Of a stretch of DNA of 64,000 bases, positions 8,769 to 18,258 are shown in pieces; within the stretch, counting starts at the first letter, position 1; every line of letters starts with the position of its first letter. The translations under genes and the position numbers were made by a program. This stretch comes from Nitrobacter hamburgensis X14 (GTDB taxonomy: Bacteria > Pseudomonadota > Alphaproteobacteria > Rhizobiales > Xanthobacteraceae). The stretch covers positions 1,040,001 through 1,104,000 of the forward strand of contig NC_007964.1 in the NCBI RefSeq assembly GCF_000013885.1, read 5' to 3'. Below the pieces are notes generated by a model. It ran no database searches, was not told the DNA's origin, and worked only from the letters and a program-made list of their open reading frames with translations.

Positions 8769-8897
8769 GGACGGGCTGACGGCCTGCCTGCCGCGGCCAA
8801 AAGACTGTCTGTTGATCGACTGGGCCGTAGTGACAATTTAACGGATTGGGATTCCCACGGAGGCGCGATTCAACGCTGATTTTGGAGGTCAGCGCTG

Positions 8898-9184
8898 GAC
8901 TGCGATGCGCTTCGGGATGATCCGTGGGAACGGCTCAAGGGCTTTGTACCGGGCGGGACCAGGGGCAAGCGCGGCCCGCGCACCGACAACCGCAAATTTC
9001 TGGATGCGTTGCTGTGGATGGCCCGTTGGGGCGGGCGCTGGCGCAACCTGCCGGAGCGGTTGGGCGACTACCGCGCGGTGACGGCGTTACTATCGCTGGA
9101 TCGAGATGGGCGTGCTGGACGACATGCTTGCGGTGTTGGCGCGCGAAGCCGAGCCACAAGAAGGCTGTCGTGGCCTTGGCGTGA
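8898..9184 (+). pseudogene. IS5-family transposase OrfA remnant
   Basis: The translation DPWERLKGFVPGG, FLDALLWMARWGGRWRNLPERLGDYRAV is the N-terminal half of IS5/IS427-type transposases. At about nt 9086-9090 the frame breaks, and the continuation RYYRWIEMGVLDDMLAVLAREAEP is found in another frame. No second half, no clear terminal inverted repeats and no intact copy are present, so it is dead. Confidence 0.75.
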
Positions 9185-10240
9185 AAATTCACTTTCCCAT
9201 GTCGGACGAGCACCAATGTACCTGGTCCTCGCTCTGACGCTGTCGTGATGGCAGACGGGACAAATGACGAAGACCGGCGGCGGTCCCCTGCGCGAACGGA
9301 TGACCTCAACGACAAATGGTCTGCTTGGGAAACCTTTACGAAATGGAGCCGCGCGACCTCTCGCTCACCACAATGCGCGGCTGTTGACGTCGTCATCCGG
9401 TCATCACGCACCGGACGCTTGCCGCGCTTTCAGTCAGCAGGAGTCATCAGCCAGTCGGCGGTGAAAGGGAGACACCATTCCCTGTTTCCAGTTTTGCGCG
9501 TTGCGCGGAGCGGGTCAACAATGAGCGCTTATGCTCGCAGAAGACGACGGCCGATTGCGCAGACGACGGCGTGCCTTTGCTGTGCGCAATCGACATCGGC
9601 ATCACCGGGTGCACTTGGTCAACGTTGCGCAATTGGTCGACCATCGCGATTACCACAGAGGAGACCATCGCATCGCGCATGGATTGCGCCGTTGCAAAAG
9701 CCGAAAGCTCGGGTCTATGCTGGGCAATCATCTGGGGTGAAGTCCTACCAAACCGCTGCAAGGCTGATGTCTCCTACTGCGGTATTGATCGCGGTGGGGA
9801 TGTTTATCCCGAGCTTACCAGGTTGGTGGATTCTTGTTTTCCTGCAATGAGCAGGCAGGCTTTCGCCGCGATTATCCTGCGCACGACAAACGACCGGAGG
9901 AATAACACCTCCCGGCGAAGGGTAATCCTTTGGAGAAGGAAAGGTGCGATGGGCAGTATCGATAGCGGTTAGACGAGAAGCCTGCGACCGAGTTCATTGA
10001 CCGAACCGGCGGCTGGGTAGCAGTTATCGGATTGATCATTTTCGGTCTCGCGAGCTTCAGCCCGCGTTTCTTGTCGAGATTGCCGCAATCGTATTTGGCG
10101 CAAGTCGTTTCTTGCACCGAAGCGCGTCGCTATCTCAGCCTGGGCAGGTGTTCGCACCCGCCAGAAGAGTGATCGGCATCCATGCACGCACTTCGAGAAG
10201 TTGGAGGAGTTGAGCGCGCACGTTGATGTTGAGGCTGGAA
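9185..10240. other. About 1 kb without recognisable genes
   Basis: Only short overlapping frames are present on both strands. One short hydrophobic reading near 10010-10070 (VAVIGLIIFGLASFSPR) could be the relic of a membrane protein segment, but it has stops on both sides. The stretch looks like eroded DNA between the IS5 remnant and nxrA. Confidence 0.5.
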
Positions 10241-10384
10241 ATGTATGACCGACAAGCTGGTTGCGATGGATCCTGCGCGTTCAGTAGCGCGGGCGTGGCC
10301 GATATCTGCGACCGGACGAATACGGGTCCGTACTACGGCGGTCGGTTTACGGGTAGTGCGCCGACGGCTGAATGGCAGGTTTGA
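10241..10384 (+). CDS. Possible 47-residue ORF upstream of nxrA
   Basis: ATG at 10241 is preceded by GAGGCTGGAA, and the frame runs for 47 codons to TGA at 10382-10384, 64 bp before nxrA. The product has three Cys (AGCDGSC and ADICDRT) and a GPYYGGRFTG patch, with no recognised domain. It may be a chance frame, a leader peptide or a relic of the gene that once preceded nxrA. Confidence 0.2.
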   Translation: MYDRQAGCDGSCAFSSAGVADICDRTNTGPYYGGRFTGSAPTAEWQV

Positions 10385-10448
10385 GACGCCGGTTAAAGAA
10401 TGTGAGTGACGACAGGCCTCGCGGCCGGACGAAAAACAGGAGACGTTG

Positions 10449-13400
10449 ATGAGCTGGATACTTGACCTCGTTAATCCCCGGGAGCGCAAGTGGGAAGAGT
10501 TCTACCGCAACCGCTGGTCCCACGATAACGTTTTCCGCAGTACGCACGGCGTCAACTGCACCGGTGGCTGCTCCTGGGCGATCTACGTCAAGGACGGGAT
10601 CATCACCTGGGAGATGCAGCAGACGGACTATCCGCTCCTTGAGCGCAGTCTGCCTCCTTATGAGCCGCGCGGCTGCCAGCGTGGCATCTCCGCCTCCTGG
10701 TATGTCTACAGCCCGATCAGGGTGAAATATCCATACGTCCGCGGTCCGCTTCTCGACATGTGGCGCGAAGCGAAGGCGTCGAGTGCCGATCCGGTGCAGG
10801 CCTGGGGTGCGCTGGTCGGAGACGAGCAAAAGCGGGCGCGCATGCAGAAGGCACGCGGCAAGGGCGGCTTCCGTCGCGCCAAGTGGGAAGAGCTGGTCGA
10901 GCTGATTGCCGCTGCCAGCTTGCATACGGCCCGTAAGTACGGTCCGGACCGGGTGATGGGCTTCTCGCCGATCCCGGCGATGTCGATGCTGTCGTTCGCG
11001 GCCGGCACACGCTTTTTGTCGCTCTTCGGCGGCGGGTTAATGAGCTTCTACGACTGGTACGCCGATCTGCCGACCTCGTTCCCGGAAATCTGGGGCGATC
11101 AGACCGACGTGTGCGAAAGCGCGGACTGGTACAACAGCAAGTTCATCGTTTCGATGGCGTCGAACCTGAACATGACGCGCACCCCCGACGTGCATTTCAT
11201 CTCGGAAGCGCGCACCGAGGGAACCAAGTTCGTGGTTCTCTCGCCGGACTTCAGCCAGGTCGCCAAATACTGCGACGAATGGATTCCGATTCAGGCCGGA
11301 CAGGACACGGCGTTGTGGATGGCGGCCAATCACGTCATCCTCAAGGAATACTACGTCGATCGTCAGGTTCCCTATTTTGTCGACTACATCAAGCGTTACA
11401 CCGACCTTCCGTTCCTTGTGGAACTGGAGTCCAACGGCAACACCTACAAGACGGGTCGCTTGCTGCGTTCCAACCGCGTTCCTCGCTACAAGGATGTCGA
11501 GAACGGCGACTGGAAGATGCTGCTGCTTGACGCCAACAGCGGCGAGCTACGGGCGCCGAAGGGTCAGGTCGGCGACCGCTGGGGTTCTGTGCACGGTAAA
11601 TGGAACCTGTCCGGCGAGGACACCCTGGACAACAGTCCGCTCGATCCGGTGCTGAGCTTTATCGATCGATCCGATGACGTGGTGCAGGTTGGGTTCGACG
11701 ATTTCTCGAACGGGCGTGTCGTCGCGCGTGGCGTCCCGGTGAAGCGCGTCGCCACGGACAAGGGCGAGATTCTGTGCGCGACCGGCTTCGACATCATGAT
11801 GTCCCAGTTCGGCATCAGCCGCGGCCTGGAAGGCTCCTTTGCGACCAGCTATGACGACGAGGATGCGCCTTATACGCCGGCATGGCAGGAGCGTCATACC
11901 GGTATCGGTCGTGAGACGGCGATCAGGTTTGCGCGTGAGTTTGCGACCAACGCAGAACTCACCAACGGCAAATCCATGGTGATCGTGGGCGCCAGCGCCA
12001 ATCACTGGTACTACAACAACCTTTGTTACCGGTCGGCTACGGTCGCTCTGATCCTGTGCGGTTGTTGCGGCGTCAATGGTGGTGGCATCAACCACTACGT
12101 CGGTCAGGAAAAGCTCGCGCCCGTTGCGCCATGGGCCACGGTTGCGATGGCTCTCGATTGGGCCAAGCCGCCGCGGGTCGTGCAGTCGTCGACCTGGCAC
12201 TACGCCCATAGCTGTCAGTGGCGCTACGAGGCGGAGTTTACCGAGTACGGCCTGACGGCGCCGAATCCGAAATGGGCCAAGGGTCATGCGATCGACCTTG
12301 AGGCAAAGGCGGTCCGTTGTGGCTGGATGCCGTTTACGCCGAATTTCCACCGCAACCCGATCGAGGTCGTGGCTGAAGCCGAACGTGCCGGCGCGAAGAC
12401 GACGGAAGATATTGAGACTTACGTCGCGGATCAGGTCGCGAGCAAGAAGTTGAGGCTCGCGATCGAAGACCCCGATGCTGCCGAGAACTGGCCGCGGGTG
12501 TGGTTCATCTGGCGCGGCAACGCGATCCAGTCGAGCGCCAAGGGGCATGAGTTCTTCCTGCGTCACTACCTTGGGGCGCACGACAACGTGGTCGCAGAAG
12601 ATCGTGCGAGAGGTAAGTCGACGACGGTTAAGTATCACGAGACAGCTCCGCGCGGAAAGTTTGACCTGGTGGTCGACATCAACTTCCGGATGAACACGAC
12701 GGGGCTTTACTCCGACATCATACTGCCGACGGCGTTCTGGTACGAGAAGAACGACCTCAACACGACAGATATGCACTCGTTCCTGCATGTGCTGGGGCAG
12801 GCGGTTCCGCCGGTGTGGGAGTCCAAGACGGACTGGGAGATCTTCAAGCTGCTCGCCAAGAAGGTCAGCGAGCTGGCTCCGCTGGCGTTCTCCAAGCCGG
12901 TGCGCGACATGATCCTTCAGCCGCTCATGCACGATACGCCGGACGAGATGGCGCAGCCGGAGATTCTCGACTGGGCCGAGGGCGAGTGCAAACTGGTGCC
13001 GGGCAAGTCGTTCCCGCACGTGCGGGTGGTCGAACGCGATTACGCGAATTTGTACAACAAGTTCATCTCGTTCGGACCGAAGGCGCGGGAGGACGGTGTT
13101 TCGGCCGTCGGTGTGCAGATCCCGATCAAGAAGCAGTATGACCAGATGCTCGACAATCCCGTCATGCCGATGCCTGATCCGAGGCATATGCGGTGTGTGG
13201 AGTGGGGTGGCAAGCGTTACCCGAGTCTTGAGGACGTATTGGACGCCTGCAACACGGTGCTGATGTGTTCTCCGGTATCGAACGGCGAGGCTTCTTATCA
13301 GGGCTTCCTTCAGGAGGAGCAGCATGTTGGTCTCCCGCTCGTCGACCTGGCTGAACCTAACCGAAACGTTTCAGCGACGTTCTATGACCTCACACGTCAG

Positions 13401-14093
13401 CCGAGGCGAATCATTACGAGCCCCTGCTGGACGGGCATGGTTAACGACGGTCGCGCGTATTCGGCGTGGTGTATGAACGTCGAGCGCCTGGTGCCTTGGC
13501 GGACGCTGACCGGCCGGCAGTCGCTGTATCTCGACCACCAGTGGTACCTTGATTTCGGCGAGCACATACCGACCTACAAGCCGCGGCTCAATCCGCGCAA
13601 GACCGGCGATATCGTGAAAAGCCGGGTCGATGACCGCTCTCTGGTGCTGAACTACATCACTCCGCACGGAAAATGGAGCATTCACTCGACCTACAAAGAT
13701 AACCACCGCTTGCTGTTGCTGTCTCGCGGCATGGATCCGGTCTGGATCAATGACAGGGACGCGGAGAAGGTAGGGATCGAGGATAACGACTGGGTCGAGG
13801 TCTACAACGACAACGGTGTGGTCGTGACCCGCGCCAACGTGAGTCGCCGTATTCAGCCTGGCACCTGCATGTACTACCACGCGGTCGAGCGTACGGTGTA
13901 CATTCCGAAATCGCAGGAGCGTAAGTGGCGTGGCGGTGGACACAACAGTCTGACGCGTATTCGCATCAACCCGCTGTTCCTGGCCGGTGGCTATGCCCAG
14001 TTCACGTACGGCTGGAACTACTGGGGCCCCACCGGGATCATGACACGCGACACGCACGTCGTTGTGCGTAAGATGGAGAAGCTGGAATGGTAG
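10449..14093 (+). CDS. nxrA: Nitrite oxidoreductase / nitrate reductase alpha subunit (Nitrobacter-type NxrA)
   Basis: 1214 residues, the length expected for Nitrobacter NxrA. ATG 10449 follows CAGGAG with good spacing. The N-terminal [4Fe-4S] site is HGVNCTGGCSW plus RGCQRG. The molybdenum site region ESADWYNSKFIV, with the Asp expected as Mo ligand, and the C-terminal dinucleotide-binding part (HNSLTRIRINP, GGYAQFTYGWNYWGP) are intact, and no frame damage is seen. The enzyme oxidises nitrite to nitrate, or runs in reverse, using bis-MGD molybdenum. The exact match to both published Nitrobacter nxrA primer sites (recalled, 11100-11119 and 11403-11422) separates it from ordinary narG. It lacks the usual partners: no beta subunit, no chaperone and no gamma subunit follow, so a product from this copy would need NxrB made elsewhere. 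Confidence 0.92.
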   Translation: MSWILDLVNPRERKWEEFYRNRWSHDNVFRSTHGVNCTGGCSWAIYVKDGIITWEMQQTDYPLLERSLPPYEPRGCQRGISASWYVYSPIRVKYPYVRGPLLDMWREAKASSADPVQAWGALVGDEQKRARMQKARGKGGFRRAKWEELVELIAAASLHTARKYGPDRVMGFSPIPAMSMLSFAAGTRFLSLFGGGLMSFYDWYADLPTSFPEIWGDQTDVCESADWYNSKFIVSMASNLNMTRTPDVHFISEARTEGTKFVVLSPDFSQVAKYCDEWIPIQAGQDTALWMAANHVILKEYYVDRQVPYFVDYIKRYTDLPFLVELESNGNTYKTGRLLRSNRVPRYKDVENGDWKMLLLDANSGELRAPKGQVGDRWGSVHGKWNLSGEDTLDNSPLDPVLSFIDRSDDVVQVGFDDFSNGRVVARGVPVKRVATDKGEILCATGFDIMMSQFGISRGLEGSFATSYDDEDAPYTPAWQERHTGIGRETAIRFAREFATNAELTNGKSMVIVGASANHWYYNNLCYRSATVALILCGCCGVNGGGINHYVGQEKLAPVAPWATVAMALDWAKPPRVVQSSTWHYAHSCQWRYEAEFTEYGLTAPNPKWAKGHAIDLEAKAVRCGWMPFTPNFHRNPIEVVAEAERAGAKTTEDIETYVADQVASKKLRLAIEDPDAAENWPRVWFIWRGNAIQSSAKGHEFFLRHYLGAHDNVVAEDRARGKSTTVKYHETAPRGKFDLVVDINFRMNTTGLYSDIILPTAFWYEKNDLNTTDMHSFLHVLGQAVPPVWESKTDWEIFKLLAKKVSELAPLAFSKPVRDMILQPLMHDTPDEMAQPEILDWAEGECKLVPGKSFPHVRVVERDYANLYNKFISFGPKAREDGVSAVGVQIPIKKQYDQMLDNPVMPMPDPRHMRCVEWGGKRYPSLEDVLDACNTVLMCSPVSNGEASYQGFLQEEQHVGLPLVDLAEPNRNVSATFYDLTRQPRRIITSPCWTGMVNDGRAYSAWCMNVERLVPWRTLTGRQSLYLDHQWYLDFGEHIPTYKPRLNPRKTGDIVKSRVDDRSLVLNYITPHGKWSIHSTYKDNHRLLLLSRGMDPVWINDRDAEKVGIEDNDWVEVYNDNGVVVTRANVSRRIQPGTCMYYHAVERTVYIPKSQERKWRGGGHNSLTRIRINPLFLAGGYAQFTYGWNYWGPTGIMTRDTHVVVRKMEKLEW

Positions 14094-14200
14094 TATCTCA
14101 CGACGCATGATCACATGACCACGATCATGAACCGGCTCCGGCGCATTTCGGTGCGCCTGAGCGGGTTAGCGTCGGGAAATACGTGACCATTAACTACTAA
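14087..14200 (+). pseudogene. Truncated nxrX-like reading frame
   Basis: An ATG at 14087 overlaps the end of nxrA, the arrangement expected for a coupled downstream gene. It reads MVVSHDA, a TGA at 14108-14110, then SHDHDHEPAPAHFGAPERV and SVGKYVTINY before TAA at 14198. The His-rich start and VGKYVTIN block resemble, from memory, the N-terminus of Nitrobacter NxrX, a NifM-like prolyl isomerase encoded after nxrA. The nonsense codon and early stop mean no functional product. The nxrX assignment is inference from position and resemblance. Confidence 0.45.
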
Positions 14201-14429
14201 CTACACGCTGCGCACCAACGGCGCGACCCGCCACATTCGTCCGGCGTCCGGCGACGAGCCGTTGGCATATCAGCAGGGCAGTGGGTGGCAGGTGGCGGCG
14301 GGTCGTGGAAGTTTATGTCCGAACGAGCGCGATCAGGGTCCCAACGGGCTCACAGGACTGCTCCGGCCATTATGCGAGGGGACAACCTGTGATTAGGCGT
14401 CGGAGAGTGACCCCTCGCGCGCCAAGCAG

Positions 14430-14832
14430 ATCAATAGCTTAGCGCGCTGATCGGCGTCGGGATTCTACGCCGATTAACAGCCACTCGGCCTGCGGGGCAA
14501 TGCCATGCGCAGCCTTTCTCGGCTTCATGTACGAAAACGGCTATGGCGCGCCGCAGGCCTTTGATGCCGCGGTTGACCTGCATATCGACGCGGCGACCCG
14601 GGGTAATCCATTCGGGCAGGGTATGCTGTGCCTGATGTACGACAAAGGCCACGGCGTACGGCGTGACGTCGTGCTGGCCTATAAATGACTAAATCTGGCG
14701 GCTGCCCGCGCTTTGCGGCGCGATCGCGACTACTTCCTGCGGCTGCGCAACGCCGTGGCCTCGAAGATGTCTCCCTCGCAGATCCACGAGGGTCAGCGTC
14801 TCGCGCTGGTCTGGGCACCGGGGCGCCCGTAA
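14430..14832 (+). pseudogene. Sel1-repeat protein, broken by a nonsense codon
   Basis: Two Sel1-like repeats are readable: AAFLGFMYENGYGAPQAFDA and GQGMLCLMYDKGHGVRRDVVLAYK. The frame then hits TGA at 14686-14688 and continues as LNLAAARALRRDRDYFLRLR to a stop at 14830. Sel1 units normally read AYKWLNLAA here, so the TGA is most simply a mutated TGG (Trp). The 5' part is also missing. Sel1 proteins are protein-protein scaffold or signalling proteins; this copy is dead or makes a short fragment. Confidence 0.7.
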
Positions 14833-15057
14833 GCCGGGGCCGGCCGCTGCGGCAGCGTTCATAATACCAGCTTTTGTATTTGAAAATGTTTGGATTGGCC
14901 TCGCGTGCAGCCTTGAAGTTCCGGTTGATACATTTCAAGCGGCCTTCGCCGCCAGTAGTGCCGCTGCCATCGACGTTGTATATGAGGTATGATAGCGCTT
15001 CGACCGCTGCAGCCCGCAGCCTGCTCCAGTCCGTCGATCAAGGAAGAGCAAATACGT

Positions 15058-16059
15058 ATGGCGCGTCGGATCTTTTTGCCTCTATTGCTGATCGGCGCGA
15101 TCCTGTTTGCTCTTACAATCGGCCGCTATCCGCTCGAGATCAGAGACATCGCTGCCTTCTTTCAAGCCATGGCCGGACTGAAGCCGATGGCGCCGGACCG
15201 CTATCAACTGCTTCATAATATCATCGTAGAAATCCGCCTGCCTCGGATTCTCGGCGCCGCGCTGGTTGGAGCCGCGTTGGCATCATCCGGCGCAGCATTT
15301 CAGGCGGTATTTCGTAATCCGCTGGTCTCGCCCGGAATTCTCGGCGTTCTCGGCGGTGCGAGTTTCGGCGCGGCTTTGGGGATCTTGCTGTTCGGCAACT
15401 GGGCGTTGATCCAGCTCTCGGCCTTCGCCATGGGGCTCGTCGCAGTCGGCGTCGGGCTTTTGATCGCCAACATGTTCGGCCAGGCCTCGATGATCATGCT
15501 GGTGCTCGGCGGCATGATTTCGGCGGCACTATTCACCTCGGCGCTGTCGATCGTGAAATACACCGCAGACCCGTACGAGCAATTGCCGGCCATCGTGTAT
15601 TGGCTCATGGGTAGTCTGGGTGGCTTGGACATGACGCAAATCCGCTGGGCCGCGATTCCGATCGTCGGCGGGCTCATGGTGCTCGCGCTGTTCGGCCGAG
15701 CGCTCGATGCGCTGTCGATGGGCGACGACGAGGCGCGCGCGCTCGGCGTGCCGGCGCAGCAGGTGCGTTACGGCGTGATCGGTGCGGCGACGCTGGTCTC
15801 CGCATTATCGGTGTCGCTTGCCGGTATGATCGGATGGGTCGGTCTCGTGGTGCCGCATGTGGTGCGTCTTGCGCTCGGGCCGGGCAATGCACGGCTGCTT
15901 CCGGCCAGCGCATTTTCGGGCGCGATTTTTCTGGTCGCCGCCGATTGTCTTTCGCGCAGCATCACAAGATCCGAGATCCCGATCGGTATTCTCACGGAAT
16001 TGCTTGGCATTCCAGCCTTCATCATCGTGTTGCGTCGGGCTCGGCAGGGCTGGACATGA
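15058..16059 (+). CDS. FecCD-family ABC transporter permease
   Basis: 333-residue inner-membrane permease with about nine hydrophobic segments and the family signatures GAALASSGAAFQAVFRNPLVSPGILG and LAGMIGWVGLVVPHVVRLALG. It would form the channel of a BtuCD/FecCD importer for an iron chelate, haem, cobalamin or similar ligand. ATG 15058 has an AGGAAGAG site; an upstream ATG at 14989 is in frame but poorly placed. The stop overlaps the ATPase start (ATGA, 16056-16059), so the two are coupled. Confidence 0.9.
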   Translation: MARRIFLPLLLIGAILFALTIGRYPLEIRDIAAFFQAMAGLKPMAPDRYQLLHNIIVEIRLPRILGAALVGAALASSGAAFQAVFRNPLVSPGILGVLGGASFGAALGILLFGNWALIQLSAFAMGLVAVGVGLLIANMFGQASMIMLVLGGMISAALFTSALSIVKYTADPYEQLPAIVYWLMGSLGGLDMTQIRWAAIPIVGGLMVLALFGRALDALSMGDDEARALGVPAQQVRYGVIGAATLVSALSVSLAGMIGWVGLVVPHVVRLALGPGNARLLPASAFSGAIFLVAADCLSRSITRSEIPIGILTELLGIPAFIIVLRRARQGWT

Positions 16060-16871
16060 TTACGGCCGCAATCGCCACCGAATGTCTCGAGGCACGCGCT
16101 GTGCATTTCCGGCGCGGGACGCGCGTCATTCTGTCTGACATCACCCTCCGCCTCCATTCGGGCGAGATCGTCGCGTTGCTCGGAGCCAACGGCGCCGGCA
16201 AGAGCACGCTGTTTCGCATCCTCCTGGGCTTTCTCAAACCCGAGCACGGCGAGGTTCGGCTCAACGATGAACTGCTCGCGGCATTTTCACGCCGGGCGCT
16301 GGCGCAGCGCATCGCCTATGTGCCGCAAGCGCACATCGCGCCGTTTCCTTATAGAGTGCACGACGTCGTGCTGCTTGGCCGGCTTGCCGAGACGGGCATC
16401 TTCCGCACCCCGCAGCCCGCCGATCATCAGGCGGTGGGGGAAGTTCTGGAGCGGCTGGCGATCACGCATCTTGCTGCGCGCCCCTATACCGAGATTTCAG
16501 GCGGCGAGCGGCAATTGACCCTGATCGCCCGCGCACTCGCGCAGGGCGCCAGCATCCTCGTCATGGACGAGCCGATGACGGGGCTCGACTATGGCTATCA
16601 GGTCCGGCTGCTGCAGCATTTGATCGATCTGGCGGGCAGCGGCCGCACGATTCTATTGAGCACCCACAATCCGGAACACGCGGTGCAGGCCGCAACACGC
16701 ATAGCCGTGCTGCGCGACGGCGCGATCATGGCGGATGGCCCACCAGCACAAATTATCACGCCATCACTCATTCGCGCGCTCTACGGTGTTGCGGTCTCGA
16801 CCTTGACGAACGCCGAAGGCCGGATGGTGATCGTGCCGACGATGGAGCGTGTGTCGCCGATTGGGGCGTGA
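16056..16871 (+). CDS. ABC transporter ATPase (FecE/BtuD type)
   Basis: 271 residues. Walker A is LLGANGAGKSTLF, the signature is ISGGERQLTLIARAL, and Walker B is ILVMDEPMTGLD, with the switch His in LSTHNPEHA. It powers the FecCD permease encoded just upstream with a 4-nt overlap. The gene converges on the substrate-binding protein gene on the other strand, with only 19 bp between stops. Confidence 0.9.
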   Translation: MITAAIATECLEARAVHFRRGTRVILSDITLRLHSGEIVALLGANGAGKSTLFRILLGFLKPEHGEVRLNDELLAAFSRRALAQRIAYVPQAHIAPFPYRVHDVVLLGRLAETGIFRTPQPADHQAVGEVLERLAITHLAARPYTEISGGERQLTLIARALAQGASILVMDEPMTGLDYGYQVRLLQHLIDLAGSGRTILLSTHNPEHAVQAATRIAVLRDGAIMADGPPAQIITPSLIRALYGVAVSTLTNAEGRMVIVPTMERVSPIGA

Positions 16872-16890
16872 AATCGCGTGCCACCATCTC

Positions 16891-17922
16891 TCAGTGACGG
16901 CCACTCAGTATGTCTTCAACCTGCGGCTTTGTCAGCGGCGTCTTAAAAAACATCGCGTAGAACGCGGCGACTTCGTCGCGGATGTCCCAATCCTTGAACA
17001 GATCGGGATGGATAAGCTGCGCCGCCCAGAGCACGGTCAGCGGCTCCTCGACGGTGCGGTTGCCCCACAGATGCACGCCGGCTGGAATAGCTACGACGCG
17101 ACGATTGCGGATGGCCGAGACGGTGCTGAGGCGTGGATCGGCGTAGGCCTCGGCAACCTCGACCGCGCCACTGAGAATCATCACTTCCGGGTCCCATGCC
17201 AGAAGCTGCTCGCGGGAGAAGGTGAGCGCCTCTGTGGAACGTTCGCCATCCGTGACGCTGCGACCGCCGGCCTTGGTGATCCACCACTCGGCAATAAGGT
17301 GCGGCTGAGTCATGCGCTTGAGATTGGCATAGAGCACCCGTGGCCGCCGCGCCGGCTGCTGCGCCAACCGCGCGCTGATGTTGCCAAGGGTGGCATCGAA
17401 GTAGCTGCAATAGGCTTCTGCCGCCTCGGCCTTGCCGTAGATCTGGCCAAGCAGACGCATCACCGCCTTCACATCCTCCGGCTGCCGCCATGCCAGGAAT
17501 ACCGCGGGTGTGTGAGCGCGGGCCACAAGATCGATAGTCTGCCGGTCCATGGTGAGGATGATATCCGGCTTCGTCTCGACGAGGCCTTCGACGAGCGGCG
17601 CGCCGCCGCCGCTCTGCAGTACGGGGAGCTGGGCGATATCGGGATCGACCAGATACTGCATGCGCCAGCGCGGACCGGACAGGTTCGGCGGCAGGCCGTT
17701 GACGAGCGATTTTGCCTCGCCAAGTGCGAACACGAAGCTGTTGAGTACCGGGACAGGGCCAATGGTCGCCACACGCGTCACACGATCGGCGATGACCACG
17801 CTGCGGCCTGCCATGTCTGTGATCGTGCGGTCAGCCAGCGCGTATGTCGTCCACGTTATAAGCGCCGCAACGCACGCGAAAAGTGCAACCGGCCTGCGTT
17901 CGACTATTTTACGTTGAATCAA
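16891..17922 (-). CDS. Periplasmic ABC substrate-binding protein (FecB/BtuF-like)
   Basis: 343 residues with a hydrophobic export segment (ALFACVAALITWTTYALA) and the two-lobed class III binding-protein pattern: RTITDMAGRSVVI, VETKPDIILTM, GRRSVT-type motif GGRSVTDGE and the helix-rich C-terminus. The apparent start is TTG at 17922, about 9 nt after GGAG. It delivers the ligand to the permease/ATPase pair. It is transcribed divergently from the TonB receptor at 18259, and the AT-rich palindrome at 18017-18032 sits between them, so both are probably controlled together. Confidence 0.85.
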   Translation of the reverse strand: MIQRKIVERRPVALFACVAALITWTTYALADRTITDMAGRSVVIADRVTRVATIGPVPVLNSFVFALGEAKSLVNGLPPNLSGPRWRMQYLVDPDIAQLPVLQSGGGAPLVEGLVETKPDIILTMDRQTIDLVARAHTPAVFLAWRQPEDVKAVMRLLGQIYGKAEAAEAYCSYFDATLGNISARLAQQPARRPRVLYANLKRMTQPHLIAEWWITKAGGRSVTDGERSTEALTFSREQLLAWDPEVMILSGAVEVAEAYADPRLSTVSAIRNRRVVAIPAGVHLWGNRTVEEPLTVLWAAQLIHPDLFKDWDIRDEVAAFYAMFFKTPLTKPQVEDILSGRH

Positions 17923-18016
17923 AACAGGTTCTCCACGTCACGAGCGGATTTCGCGCTGCTTACATGCGACTTCGCTTCTGAGTTGCTTGACGCAGTAAGT
18001 TCCATTCTATACGCGA

Positions 18017-18032
18017 TATTTTTATAAATATA
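18017..18032. promoter_or_regulatory. AT-rich palindrome, candidate operator
   Basis: ATATTTTTATAAATAT is symmetric in seven of eight base pairs and is framed by CG before and AACG after. It lies in the divergent region between the binding-protein gene and the TonB receptor gene. A very similar site, CGATATATATTCATATATATAAC, occurs at 21831-21853 ahead of the luciferase-like gene. The shared flanks CGATAT and ATAAC suggest a common regulator; which one is unknown. Confidence 0.45.
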
Positions 18033-18258
18033 ACGATTTGAAGTACTCGCGTCACGATGCTTCAAACCGTTCCCGCTTTTTGGTCGGGAGCCGCGCCTCG
18101 CGCGCGAGAATGACCGAAATCGGTCCGGTCGGATCTGAGAAATCCACGGATCGCGCGGGCAGCAGATGACTGTATCGGGGGATACAGCACCTTTTCACAC
18201 ATTGCGAGCGAGGCGGCGCGGTTGTGCGCCGTTGCGTGGAATATTGGGGGACCAAATC

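Noticed and set aside
9245..9850. Plus-strand frame of 201 codons ending in a hydrophobic segment
   Set aside because: Low-quality translation with no ribosome site, overlapped by equally long frames; no family recognised.
11547..13325. Long minus-strand open frame of 592 codons
   Set aside because: It lies wholly antisense to nxrA, is Arg/His-rich with no motif, and is a codon-bias shadow.
10449..14093. Annotation as a plain respiratory nitrate reductase narG
   Set aside because: The protein family is shared, but the absence of narHJI, the 1214-codon length and the exact sites of Nitrobacter nxrA primers (recalled) favour nxrA.
16849..18027. Plus-strand open frame of 392 codons
   Set aside because: Antisense to the periplasmic binding-protein gene, whose signal peptide and family motifs are clear.
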